From: an uncultured Flavobacteriales bacterium
Lineage (GTDB): Bacteria; Bacteroidota; Bacteroidia; Flavobacteriales_D; Parvicellaceae
Length of the DNA stretch: 64,000 nucleotides
NCBI GenBank assembly: GCA_943788755.1
Contig: CALSRM010000002.1
Location: forward strand, 325,573 to 389,572
Reading direction: 5' to 3'
Shown here: piece by piece, positions 55,280 to 63,374 of the stretch
Position numbering within the stretch: the first letter of the stretch is position 1
How the letters are laid out: each line of letters opens with the position of its first letter
The notes under the pieces: generated by a model
Seen by the model: only the letters and a program-made list of their open reading frames with translations
Database searches by the model: none
What the model was told of the DNA's origin: nothing
Translations under genes and position numbers: made by a program

Positions 55280-55413
55280 CGTTTTTTTTTCTGAGCGTAA
55301 ATTTAGTGAAATAAGGCAATAACGATATAAAATAAAATTTATTTTCAAGGGAATTGAACTTTTTAAAAAGGGTGATGTACCGCTTGGCATAATTAATTGA
55401 AAAAAAAGAAATC

Positions 55414-57123
55414 ATGAAAAAGATAACAAGTATTTTACTCGTCATAATACTTACAGGAACTTCAGCAATGGCAGAAGTTGAAAAAAAAGTAAGTTCAAAA
55501 ATTAATAATGTAACTGTTTTCCTTCAGGGAGCACAAGTTCAAAGAAAAGGGAAGTTTAAGATCGATAAGGGTATTACAAAAATTATTTTTGAAGGAATGA
55601 CCCAACAATTTGATAAAAACAGTATTCAAGTAAAAGGGAAAGGAAGTTTTATTATTCTAGATGTAAGTTCAACTGTTTTTTATCCTGTTCCTAAATCTTA
55701 CGTCCCGAATACAATTCCAGTGAAAATTAAAAAAGAAATAACGCGATTAGAAGATTCCATAAGTGATTTAAATTGGCTAGCGCAAGAATTAAGAATTGAA
55801 GTTGACGGTTATAAATCGGAGAAAACTATGTTGTTGACAAGTGGAGTTATCAAAGGTCAAAACGTAAATGATTCGATAGCAGCTTTGATCGATGCTATGG
55901 ATTACATGCGCGTAAAATTATTGGAGTTGAATAAGTTGATTTTTAAAATTGAGAAGAAGTTAAATACCGACAAAGTACTTCTCACTAAAATGAATGCACG
56001 GTTAAATGACTTAAAAAATTACAATTACAATGCAGGAAATGTTGTTAAGCGCCAATTACCTGTGCAGCAAATTATCGTTACGGTTTCCTCAGATATTGAG
56101 GCTTATGGTACACTTGAATTTAGTTATATGGTTCCGAGTGCTGGATGGTCTCCTTCTTACGATTTAAGAGCAGATGATGTTGATTCTCCTGTAAAGTTAA
56201 CCTACAAGGCGAATGTTTATCAAAACACAGGTTTCGACTGGAAGGATGTTCATATGACTTTGTCAACAATAAACCCTAATCGAAGCAACGTTAAACCAAC
56301 TTTAGCCACTTGGTATTTAAGATATTACCAACCCATTTTGCAATCACAAGGCTATTACAATAAAGATTCAAAGAATAAAATGGCGAAAGAGAGCGCATTG
56401 GCTCCAGCAACACTTTCAATTAGTGAGAACAATTTATCAACGGGTGCTGATTTTCAATGGGATGATTTAGAAGTGGCAGAACATATGTCTAATTACACAG
56501 AAATGAATAATAACATGGCTATGGTAGAATTCGAATTAAAAATTCCTCAATCAATTAAATCAGATGGGCAGACGCATTTAATGGCAGTTACTTCGGAGGA
56601 AATTGATGCTTCATTTCAATATCATATCGTACCTAAATTAGATAAAGACGCTTTTTTAATGGCAAAATTAAGTGGTTGGGAAGATTTAAATTTACTTCCG
56701 GCTGTAGCTAATATCTATTACGATGGAACGTATGTTGGTCAAACTCGATTAAACCCTTCGGTTATGAGTGATACTCTAGAATTGGCGTTAGGAAGAGACA
56801 GAGGTATCTATTTAACAAGAAAGAAAACAAGTTACGAAGAGAAAATAAAAAAGTTAACAGGTCAAAAAGAGAAAACATTTACGTATCAATTAGCACTTAA
56901 AAATTATAAATCTTCTAGCGTTTCTATAATCGTTGAAGATCAGACTCCAGTGTCTACTATTGAAGATATCAAAGTTGAGCTCCTCGAGAAAGGAATAGCT
57001 GATTATAATAAAAAAACAGGAAAGCTACTATGGAATATTAATCTTGATGCAAAAGAAACATTGAAGTATGAATTTACTTACCTATTGCGATATGACAAAG
57101 ATAAGACGCTAGCTTTAAATTAG
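55414..57123 (+). CDS. DUF4139 domain protein (mucoidy-inhibitor-like)
   Basis: 569 residues. Signal peptide MKKITSILLVIILTGTSAMA. N-terminal Ig-like domain (KINNVTVFLQGAQVQRKGKF), a coiled-coil region (about 95-205), and the DUF4139 domain (GTLEFSYMVPSAGWSPSYDL; ANVYQNTGFDWKDVHMTLST) to the C-terminus (WNINLDAKETLKYEFTYLLR). Family members have been named mucoidy inhibitor A on weak grounds; the role is unknown. It ends 18 nt before a terminator. Confidence 0.88.
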   Translation: MKKITSILLVIILTGTSAMAEVEKKVSSKINNVTVFLQGAQVQRKGKFKIDKGITKIIFEGMTQQFDKNSIQVKGKGSFIILDVSSTVFYPVPKSYVPNTIPVKIKKEITRLEDSISDLNWLAQELRIEVDGYKSEKTMLLTSGVIKGQNVNDSIAALIDAMDYMRVKLLELNKLIFKIEKKLNTDKVLLTKMNARLNDLKNYNYNAGNVVKRQLPVQQIIVTVSSDIEAYGTLEFSYMVPSAGWSPSYDLRADDVDSPVKLTYKANVYQNTGFDWKDVHMTLSTINPNRSNVKPTLATWYLRYYQPILQSQGYYNKDSKNKMAKESALAPATLSISENNLSTGADFQWDDLEVAEHMSNYTEMNNNMAMVEFELKIPQSIKSDGQTHLMAVTSEEIDASFQYHIVPKLDKDAFLMAKLSGWEDLNLLPAVANIYYDGTYVGQTRLNPSVMSDTLELALGRDRGIYLTRKKTSYEEKIKKLTGQKEKTFTYQLALKNYKSSSVSIIVEDQTPVSTIEDIKVELLEKGIADYNKKTGKLLWNINLDAKETLKYEFTYLLRYDKDKTLALN

Positions 57124-57140
57124 CATAAAAGTAAATCTGG

Positions 57141-57172
57141 AAAGTGCATGTGTAACTACATGCGCTTTTTTT
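57141..57172 (+). terminator. Terminator after the DUF4139 gene
   Basis: aagtgcatgt-gtaact-acatgcgctt stem with T7. The GTG at 57173 is part of its tail, so the next gene more likely starts at ATG 57200. Confidence 0.75.
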
Positions 57173-57199
57173 GTGCGAAATATCGTACTATTGTTTTTG

Positions 57200-57766
57200 A
57201 TGGATCAGTTTAAAAAATATTTAAGATGGACTTGGATAGCTCTGATATTAATAACGGTAACGTTGTTTTTAATTTATCCAAATTCTTTTACTGCAGAAAG
57301 TTTAAAAACGGTATTGCATCATAATAGTAGCTTAATACTGCTTACGTTTATCGTATTATCCTTTATAAGAGCTTTGTTTTTTCTGCCAAGTACTTTGTTT
57401 GTGCTAATGGGTGCGGTTCTATATCCAGATGAACCAGTATTTGTATTAATTGTTTCAATGATAGGTATTCTTATTGGAGCTTCCTTAGTTTACAAGGCCG
57501 CATCTCTATTAACTCCTGAACAATTATTTAGAGGAAAGAACTTAACGCGTATTGAAGGCGTTCGCAGTAAGATGGAGAAATATGGGTTTTCAATTGTGTT
57601 ATTGTGGTCCTTTTTTCCTGCTGTTCCAACCGATTTGATTTGTTATGCAGCTGGCACCATTAAAATGGCATTTTGGAAATTCATTTTTGCGGTGTTCTTG
57701 GGCGAAATTGTATTGGTTAGTATTTATATATGTACAGGTAAGTCAATTATTGAATTACTATTTTAA
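57200..57766 (+). CDS. TVP38/TMEM64 (VTT) family membrane protein
   Basis: 188 residues from ATG 57200 (MDQFKKYLRWTWIALILITV). Five or six membrane helices; the VTT/DedA-like core is LSFIRALFFLPSTLFVLMGAVL and FFPAVPTDLICYAAGTIKMAFWKF, with the conserved F-x-P-x(3-5)-G pattern. TVP38/TMEM64 proteins are lipid scramblase-related; exact role unknown. The in-frame GTG at 57173 lies in the terminator tail and is rejected. Confidence 0.85.
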   Translation: MDQFKKYLRWTWIALILITVTLFLIYPNSFTAESLKTVLHHNSSLILLTFIVLSFIRALFFLPSTLFVLMGAVLYPDEPVFVLIVSMIGILIGASLVYKAASLLTPEQLFRGKNLTRIEGVRSKMEKYGFSIVLLWSFFPAVPTDLICYAAGTIKMAFWKFIFAVFLGEIVLVSIYICTGKSIIELLF

Positions 57767-57823
57767 TGAACCTATTTTTTAGATGTGTGTATTTCTAATC
57801 AAATAATTTTATAAATTTGGAAT

Positions 57824-58099
57824 ATGTCAGATATGAATCAAACACAAGAAGAAGTATTAATTGAAGAAAAGATTGTAGAACTTAAAGATTTAATTCTTTA
57901 TAACGACGATGTCAATACTTTCGAACACGTTATTAATCAATTGACTAAATACTGTGAGCATTCAATGATTCAGGCTGAGCAGTGCGCACATATAGTTCAT
58001 AACAATGGTAAGTGTCAAATTAAGAGAGGGGAATTTGAGACATTAAAACCGATTTGCGAAACACTTTTGGAAAAGGGTTTGTCTGCTGTAATTGAATAA
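57824..58099 (+). CDS. clpS: ATP-dependent Clp protease adaptor ClpS
   Basis: 91 residues. Binds N-degron substrates and delivers them to ClpAP/ClpCP. The core is LKDLILYNDDVNTFEHVINQ, then QAEQCAHIVHNNGKCQIKRG and LLEKGLSAVIE, all hallmarks. The start has two Met (57824 and 57833); either fits. Confidence 0.93.
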   Translation: MSDMNQTQEEVLIEEKIVELKDLILYNDDVNTFEHVINQLTKYCEHSMIQAEQCAHIVHNNGKCQIKRGEFETLKPICETLLEKGLSAVIE

Positions 58100-58172
58100 T
58101 ACAAAGCTTACTCTCAAAAACATTTCAAAAGAATCTTTTTCTAAACTATCTTTCCAAAAAATATACGTAAGG

Positions 58173-58949
58173 ATGAAAACTATTTTATTACCATTAATTA
58201 CTGTTGTGCTTTTTACCGCTTGTTCTAAAGTGCCGATTACGGACAGGAAACAGACGCATTTGATGCCTGAAAGTAATCTAATTGCAATGTCAAAAGTTCA
58301 ATATGCTGAATTTTTAGCTGCTGCAAAAGTATTACCTGCAAGTGATGTACGCGCAATGCGAGTTGCAAAAATAGGAGAGAAGATAAAAATAGCTACAGAA
58401 GATTTTTTGAATGATAGAGGCTATGAAAAACGCTTAGTTGGATTTGAATGGGAGTTTAAAACAGTTGATGAAGAAATCATAAATGCTTGGTGCATGCCCG
58501 GAGGAAAAGTTTGTGTTTATACGGGGCTTTTAGATTTAGCAGATTCCGATGATGAGTTAGCCGTTGTTATGGGGCACGAAATTGCACATGCAATTGCACG
58601 CCATGGAAATGAAAGAATGAGTCAGCAGATGGTACTATCTGGAGTAGGAAGTGTGTTGGCACCAGCTGACACTACCCAAGTTTCTATCTATCAGCAAGTT
58701 TTTATGGGAGTTGGAACATTAGGTATGTTGAAGTATGGAAGGGGACATGAATCTGAGTCGGATAAACTAGGGTTGGTGTTTATGAAATTAGCTGGTTATG
58801 ACCCAGAATCTGCAATAACATTTTGGGAAAAAATGGCTGCTTCGGGTGGTGAAAAACCACCAGCCATTTTTAGCACTCACCCCAGTGATGAGAAAAGAAT
58901 AGCAGATATAAAAGAATTTTTACAAATTATTGAAGAATTTACTGATTAG
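58173..58949 (+). CDS. M48 family metalloprotease lipoprotein
   Basis: 258 residues from ATG 58173; the upstream frame overlaps clpS and is rejected. A lipoprotein signal (LLPLITVVLFTACSKVP) anchors it in the envelope. Zinc motif HEIAHAIARHGNERM with the third ligand in GRGHESESDKLGL; the C-terminal HPSDEKRIADIKEF is also typical. This matches the short LoiP/YggG-type M48B peptidases of the periplasm. It follows clpS on the same strand. Confidence 0.93.
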   Translation: MKTILLPLITVVLFTACSKVPITDRKQTHLMPESNLIAMSKVQYAEFLAAAKVLPASDVRAMRVAKIGEKIKIATEDFLNDRGYEKRLVGFEWEFKTVDEEIINAWCMPGGKVCVYTGLLDLADSDDELAVVMGHEIAHAIARHGNERMSQQMVLSGVGSVLAPADTTQVSIYQQVFMGVGTLGMLKYGRGHESESDKLGLVFMKLAGYDPESAITFWEKMAASGGEKPPAIFSTHPSDEKRIADIKEFLQIIEEFTD

Positions 58950-58977
58950 TATTGCATATATTTGCAGCAATTAAAAT

Positions 58978-59051
58978 GGCCTCGTAGTTCAACTGAATAG
59001 AATACCACATTACGGCTGTGGCGGTTGAAGGTTTGAATCCTTCCGAGGTCA
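58978..59051 (+). tRNA. tRNA-Arg (ACG)
   Basis: A complete cloverleaf: acceptor ggcctcg / cgaggtc (with one G-T pair), D-arm gttc / gaat, anticodon stem ccaca / tgtgg with loop ttacggc (anticodon ACG), T-arm gaagg / ccttc with loop tttgaat. The discriminator A is present; CCA is not encoded. The anticodon reads CGU and, as inosine, CGC and CGA. Confidence 0.9.
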
Positions 59052-59052
59052 C
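59036..59052 (+). repeat. tRNA-Arg 3' end, first copy of 17-bp direct repeat
   Basis: aatccttccgaggtcac, the T-arm 3' side and acceptor 3' strand, is repeated exactly at 59217-59233, a spacing of 181 bp. The flanking bases differ. It could be an attachment-site pair or a fossil tRNA end. Confidence 0.7.
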
Positions 59053-59058
59053 GAAAAA

Positions 59059-59086
59059 AGCTCAACACATGGTGTTGGGCTTTTTT
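59059..59086 (+). terminator. Terminator after tRNA-Arg
   Basis: agctcaacac-atg-gtgttgggct stem with T6. Confidence 0.85.
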
Positions 59087-59216
59087 ATTTTAGAGCAAAT
59101 ATGAGCTATGCTCATGTGAAGTGATAAAAGAAAAAAGCCAGTACATGCGGATGCATGTGAGCTTTATGCTCGAGCATAACAACCATTTCGAAAAGGATCA
59201 TTAGCGCTAGCGAGAT

Positions 59217-59233
59217 AATCCTTCCGAGGTCAC
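59217..59233 (+). repeat. Second copy of the tRNA-Arg 3' end
   Basis: Exact 17-bp copy of 59036-59052 with no tRNA body before it. Followed at once by a second hairpin (59236-59268). Confidence 0.7.
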
Positions 59234-59235
59234 TA

Positions 59236-59268
59236 AGCCTTAACCCATATGGGTTTGGGGCCTTTTTT
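59236..59268 (+). terminator. Second terminator after the tRNA repeat
   Basis: aagccttaaccc-atat-gggtttggggcc stem, slightly imperfect, with T6. Confidence 0.7.
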
Positions 59269-59317
59269 GTTGCTTATTACCTACCTTTTTGTTACTTTCA
59301 TTATCTAATCAAATGAA

Positions 59318-60238
59318 ATGTCCTCACTTCCAAAAGGTTTACCGTTAGAAATCAAAAAAGCATTGCAAGCGATTGATTTTAAATTTGATACTGAAAAGCA
59401 ATCAAAGCCTTTTTATTTTGCTTCTTATAGCGAGGTGAAAATGAGGGGGTGGAATACAGCAGCAAATGATTTGAAAGAGAACCTTACTAAGGTTTTAGAT
59501 CTTGTGCAAAAAGATCAATATTTAAAAGACAAAGACAATACTTTGAGGATTTTAAGTCTAAACATAGAGCGATTAGATCTTTCGTTAGATTTTTATTCTG
59601 AAGATTTTTTAATGAAACACAAAACGAAGTACTTAAGAACTGTTCGAAATTTAACAAGACCAATTCGTCCAAAATCCTTGCGCGAATATAGATATGATGA
59701 AATCGGTAAACTTCGAAAATTAGAGCCTTCAAAAAAAGCAAGACGTAAAATCACCATTCCTGAGGAAAATTTTGAACAATCATATGCTACATATTTGATT
59801 GATTTTGAAAAGGAAAATTACAATCCAAATTGTAAAGCGTATATGCGTTTATTCAAAAAAATAGACCCAAAAAACTTGATGCGTTATCCGATTTCAGAGG
59901 TCTATGAGTTTTTTAATAACGAAGTCAAATGTGTGTATAAGAACAAAGCGATTCGTAAAAACAGTTTGGTAAATAATCACCGGTTTCTAAGAGACTTTTG
60001 TTCTAAGAGGTCAAAGGTTTTGACATCAGACTACTTTCCATCTTTTAGCTATATCGCGGTCCCAGATTTCCTAAATGGAAAGGAGCAACAAATAATGACA
60101 TTCTATGGAGGTCAATTTGCCTTCGGAGGTGGTGGCGGTGGTAATGATTACTATGAATTAAGTGATGGATCATTTAAACATAAGAAACGTTTTCCCGGAT
60201 GGTCTTCTTCATACAGAAGAGGTCGGCGAACAGAATAA
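59318..60238 (+). CDS. Hypothetical protein, basic, possibly frameshifted at the end
   Basis: 306 residues, not recognised. The protein is highly basic, with no signal peptide. A helical N-terminus, then TRPIRPKSLREYRYDEIGKL and SKKARRKITIPEENFEQSY, and near the end a glycine run (FGGGGGGNDYYEL) and YELSDGSFKHKKRFPGWSSS. Just after the stop a second, similar module is encoded in another frame (60243-60297: YYELINGKFVHREHVQ). One base added near 60236 would extend the protein through it. First gene after the tRNA-Arg repeat; part of the accessory region. Confidence 0.5.
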   Translation: MSSLPKGLPLEIKKALQAIDFKFDTEKQSKPFYFASYSEVKMRGWNTAANDLKENLTKVLDLVQKDQYLKDKDNTLRILSLNIERLDLSLDFYSEDFLMKHKTKYLRTVRNLTRPIRPKSLREYRYDEIGKLRKLEPSKKARRKITIPEENFEQSYATYLIDFEKENYNPNCKAYMRLFKKIDPKNLMRYPISEVYEFFNNEVKCVYKNKAIRKNSLVNNHRFLRDFCSKRSKVLTSDYFPSFSYIAVPDFLNGKEQQIMTFYGGQFAFGGGGGGNDYYELSDGSFKHKKRFPGWSSSYRRGRRTE

Positions 60239-60298
60239 TCGGTTACTATGAATTAATTAATGGAAAGTTTGTGCATAGAGAGCATGTTCAAGTTTGGT

Positions 60299-61024
60299 TT
60301 ATTCTGTATTTTCTTTATCTTTTTTTTTAGATTCTAGGAAAATAATTAATTCAGCAGCTCTAATGTTAGATATTTCAATATTGTTGAATTTGTTTTTTGT
60401 ATAAAAATCCTGTAATTTTTTTTTCACTTTCAATACATTAGAATCATCAAGATGCTTGTTTAACTCATTTATGTAAAAACTGTAATATTTTATGTTTTTT
60501 ATCGAACTTGTTCCTTTTTGACCTGTTAGTTTTTTGTATATTCTACTGTCCCATATGGGGAATTTTTGCGGAAATAGAAAGTGAAGTAATTTACTCGCAC
60601 CCACAAGTGAACCGTTTGTATACTTCATAATCGTTTGTAGTTTTATAGCCTCTTCCTTGCTAATGTTATCTGAATCAGAATTCTCTGTTCTTAGTTTAAA
60701 GTCACTTAAAATTTTGCACGCCTCAATTCCTAGTTTATTTAGTTGAGGATTAGTGTTGTTATCTTTTAAATTATTTAAGTTTTTTGGTATTGTTGGCATC
60801 CATCCATATACAATCAATGTGCATATTGCCAGTTCTTGAATCAATTCTTCGGATGGGGGATCTTTTAAATCCTTCAATTTTTGGTTAAAAGTTTTAAAGT
60901 GATTCAATATCGCAGGATAAGTGTGTAAGTATACATCCATTTCTTCAATCTTAAAATCCGGTTTAAATCCCTCAATTGTAGAGCTAATGTTTTTCTCTAT
61001 ATCTCCTTTAATCTTTTCTTTCAT
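60299..61024 (-). CDS. Hypothetical protein with a WDxxI motif
   Basis: 241 residues from the ATG at 61024, not recognised. The notable block is GSLVGASKLLHFLFPQKFPI followed by WDSRIYKKLTG, in a helical context. By eye, the K-LLHFL-P--FPIWD pattern looks like a helix-hairpin-helix base-excision-type fold (inference, not proven). No signal peptide. Third gene of a minus-strand run 61860 to 60299: it starts 10 nt after the stop of 61035-61478. Confidence 0.5.
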   Translation of the reverse strand: MKEKIKGDIEKNISSTIEGFKPDFKIEEMDVYLHTYPAILNHFKTFNQKLKDLKDPPSEELIQELAICTLIVYGWMPTIPKNLNNLKDNNTNPQLNKLGIEACKILSDFKLRTENSDSDNISKEEAIKLQTIMKYTNGSLVGASKLLHFLFPQKFPIWDSRIYKKLTGQKGTSSIKNIKYYSFYINELNKHLDDSNVLKVKKKLQDFYTKNKFNNIEISNIRAAELIIFLESKKKDKENTE

Positions 61025-61034
61025 GACCTCTAAT

Positions 61035-61478
61035 TTAATAACACTCAATCCTTTCCTCATTGCCCTCAGCATCTGCAATATCAATGTAATAAGACGAGAA
61101 CTGCCCTAAGGAAGCAATATGGTTTTCAATCATATCAACTAGGTCAAGAGGCTTGCCTGTTTTTATAGATTTGGCAATGAATTCGGAAGTATAATATTCA
61201 ACACCCATTTCTTCTAATTTGGATTGAATTTCATCTTCACTTAACTCCGAGTTAATTGAGGGGCCAATGTATTCCAAAAGATAGGCTTCCGCATCAATAA
61301 ACATGGTGGTCGATGAATCACCAGGTGATAGCTCTAAAAGACAGTCTGAACCCTTATAGCTTTGATAAATCGTATTCAAATATTTTAAACAGTCTAGATA
61401 CTCAAAATTATATCTAAACTCAGAGGTAGTCAGACTACAATCTTCACTTCCTTGTAAGGCGTTTTTAAGCAGAATCAT
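61035..61478 (-). CDS. Hypothetical protein, second gene of a minus-strand run
   Basis: 147 residues from the ATG at 61478 (MILLKNALQGSEDCSLTT); the frame goes back to 61532 but the later start avoids overlap with the upstream gene. Acidic, mostly helical; LELSPGDSSTTMFIDAEAYL and NHIASLGQFSSYYIDIADAE are the only motifs worth noting. No signal peptide. It is 16 nt after the stop of 61495-61860 and 10 nt before the start of the 60299 gene. Confidence 0.45.
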   Translation of the reverse strand: MILLKNALQGSEDCSLTTSEFRYNFEYLDCLKYLNTIYQSYKGSDCLLELSPGDSSTTMFIDAEAYLLEYIGPSINSELSEDEIQSKLEEMGVEYYTSEFIAKSIKTGKPLDLVDMIENHIASLGQFSSYYIDIADAEGNEERIECY

Positions 61479-61494
61479 CTGAATATTAGCTTCA

Positions 61495-61860
61495 TTAAGA
61501 TTGAGACTGCTTGTACTGAATATATGCAACAAGAGCTTGTGCCCATTTATTTGTTTCCTCAGTAGATAAATTTTTATCTAACAGAGCAAAATCAAAATTT
61601 AGGCTTTCCCAAATTTCCTCAACCTCTTTCTCGTCAATTTCATAGATGCCACCTTTCTCTTTAATTTTTTGATCGATGAAATCTATTACATCCGAAGTTA
61701 ATGGAGGGAAATCGGGTTTTTCTTCGGTACTATTTTCAGTACCAAACGAACCATTTTTACGCAAGAGATTTTCTACTTCTTTAACTCTTCTTGCTACCTC
61801 TTCTGGTGAAGGTTTATCTTCACTTTCATCAGAGGGTTGTTGGCTTGAGGATTCATTCAT
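61495..61860 (-). CDS. Hypothetical acidic protein, first gene of a minus-strand run
   Basis: 121 residues. A low-complexity acidic N-terminus (MNESSSQQPSDESEDKPSPE) is followed by helical regions (VARRVKEVENLLRKNGSF; WESLNFDFALLDKN; ETNKWAQALVAYIQYKQSQS). Not recognised. It leads the three-gene run that ends at 60299. A further small gene (61934-62143) lies 73 nt upstream on the same strand. Confidence 0.45.
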   Translation of the reverse strand: MNESSSQQPSDESEDKPSPEEVARRVKEVENLLRKNGSFGTENSTEEKPDFPPLTSDVIDFIDQKIKEKGGIYEIDEKEVEEIWESLNFDFALLDKNLSTEETNKWAQALVAYIQYKQSQS

Positions 61861-61933
61861 TGCAGTCGCTTCAATTAGCTACAGCAGATATTGAAAAAAC
61901 AACTAAAACCAGACCTATTTTAAACATATCAAG

Positions 61934-62143
61934 TTATTCTTTGACTATCCAGAGGTTATTCTTTGTCAGGTATTGAATAAAGTTTACTACACTGATCTGA
62001 GATGTCCGATCTTCTTCTTTCATTATTTTAATATATTCTTGAGCAACTGCAGAATTTCGATTTTTTTTCTCGTATCCAGAAAATGCGTAGTAACAATCTT
62101 TAGTTTGTCTTAATTCATTTAATGTTCGCTTTTTTATTTTCAT
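61934..62143 (-). CDS. Small hypothetical protein
   Basis: 69 residues, basic: MKIKKRTLNELRQTKDCYYA, then EYIKIMKEEDRTSQISVVNF and TKNNLWIVKE. It could be a small regulator or antitoxin-like protein, but no motif shows it. Same strand as the three-gene run; 73 nt apart. Confidence 0.4.
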   Translation of the reverse strand: MKIKKRTLNELRQTKDCYYAFSGYEKKNRNSAVAQEYIKIMKEEDRTSQISVVNFIQYLTKNNLWIVKE

Positions 62144-62293
62144 AACATACTTATTGTATTTTTTACAATATCAAATATAAAACTTTTTTATTTATGAATC
62201 AAAAAAAGGATATGGATCTTTACAAATATTTGTGCAATAAAATTGTATGAGAAAATACGAATTCATGATAATGGGAAAAATGGATGTATAAGT

Positions 62294-63298
62294 CTATTGC
62301 TTTACAAACATTGCTTTTGAGCAGCTTCCATCAATATTCTCTATTTTCAGACAGTAAAACCCAGAATCAAGATTAGAGACATTTATGGTTTTCTGCTGTT
62401 TAAATGATGGGGTAATTTCTTTACCTTCAATAGTGAAGATTTGGTAAGACTTAAAGTTTTCTTTTGATATGTTAAGAACATCTTTAACTGGATTCGGGTA
62501 AATTTTGAAGTTCTGATTTGGATTTTCACTTTCAATTAAAGTAAATTCATTTTGATATACGCGCACATAATCCACCATCATAATTCCAGGGAAATTTGTA
62601 GAACTATCAGGGTTTCCAGGCCATAAACCTCCTACTGCTAGATTGAGAAGTAGAAAAAAAGGAGAATGGAATTCTTCTTTCGAGACTGACGAAGGATCTA
62701 TGGAATTTTGAAAATAGATTGAGCCATTCAGGTACCATTTTATGCTATATGGAGTCCATTCAATACTGTAGACTTGAAACTCTGAGGCATCGCATACTAC
62801 TGAGTTGCCAATATAATTATGGCCATTGTTATCATAATGATGTGTGCCATGAATAACATTTTCGTTATTTACATGTTCCATTATATCTATTTCACCACAA
62901 TACGGCCAGCTTACATCGTCAATATTTGCTCCAAGCATCCAAAAAGCCGGCCAAAACCCCTGCCCATATGGAATTTTCATCCTAGCTTCTACTTTTCCGT
63001 AAGTAAACTCGTAAAGGTCTTTTGTTTTTATTCTAGCAGACGTATAATTTGCTCCCGCAAATTGCTGGCTTTTTGCTATGATATGCAAATAACCGGTATC
63101 GACATTGATATTGGCGCTATTATTTGTGTAAAATTGAAGCTCGTTATTACCCCATCCCCAATCACCTTGACCCAAATCATAAGTCCATTTGTTTAGGTTC
63201 AGTTCGTTATTATCAAATTCATCTGACCAAACTAGAGCATACTGACTGTAGGAAAGTGATGAAAAGAAAATTGTAGAGAGCCATAATATAAGCTTCAT
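62294..63298 (-). CDS. Secreted GH16 family beta-glucanase with T9SS tail
   Basis: 334 residues. Signal peptide MKLILWLSTIFFSSLSYS. The GH16 catalytic motif is CGEIDIMEHVN (E136 nucleophile, E141 acid/base), with YGQGFWPAFWMLG before it. This subtype is near laminarinases (1,3-beta-glucanases), though other GH16 substrates cannot be excluded. The C-terminus is a T9SS sorting domain (FKIYPNPVKDVLNISKENFK, LDSGFYCLKIENIDG). Secreted or surface-bound. A second T9SS protein lies 76 nt upstream on the same strand. Confidence 0.93.
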   Translation of the reverse strand: MKLILWLSTIFFSSLSYSQYALVWSDEFDNNELNLNKWTYDLGQGDWGWGNNELQFYTNNSANINVDTGYLHIIAKSQQFAGANYTSARIKTKDLYEFTYGKVEARMKIPYGQGFWPAFWMLGANIDDVSWPYCGEIDIMEHVNNENVIHGTHHYDNNGHNYIGNSVVCDASEFQVYSIEWTPYSIKWYLNGSIYFQNSIDPSSVSKEEFHSPFFLLLNLAVGGLWPGNPDSSTNFPGIMMVDYVRVYQNEFTLIESENPNQNFKIYPNPVKDVLNISKENFKSYQIFTIEGKEITPSFKQQKTINVSNLDSGFYCLKIENIDGSCSKAMFVKQ

Positions 63299-63320
63299 AA
63301 TTTCAGAATATGTTGGTTAT

Positions 63321-63352
63321 AAAAAGAGGGAATTTAAGATTCCCTCTTTTTG
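63321..63352 (-). terminator. Terminator after the 63375 gene
   Basis: aaaagagggaat-cttaa-attccctctttt hairpin with a T run on the minus strand. It ends the 63375 gene, so the GH16 gene has its own promoter. Confidence 0.8.
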
Positions 63353-63374
63353 GTTAATCAAAATAGTAAATTAG

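Noticed and set aside
58092..58172. Upstream extension of the M48 gene
   Set aside because: Overlaps clpS and lacks a signal peptide; ATG 58173 starts the lipoprotein signal.
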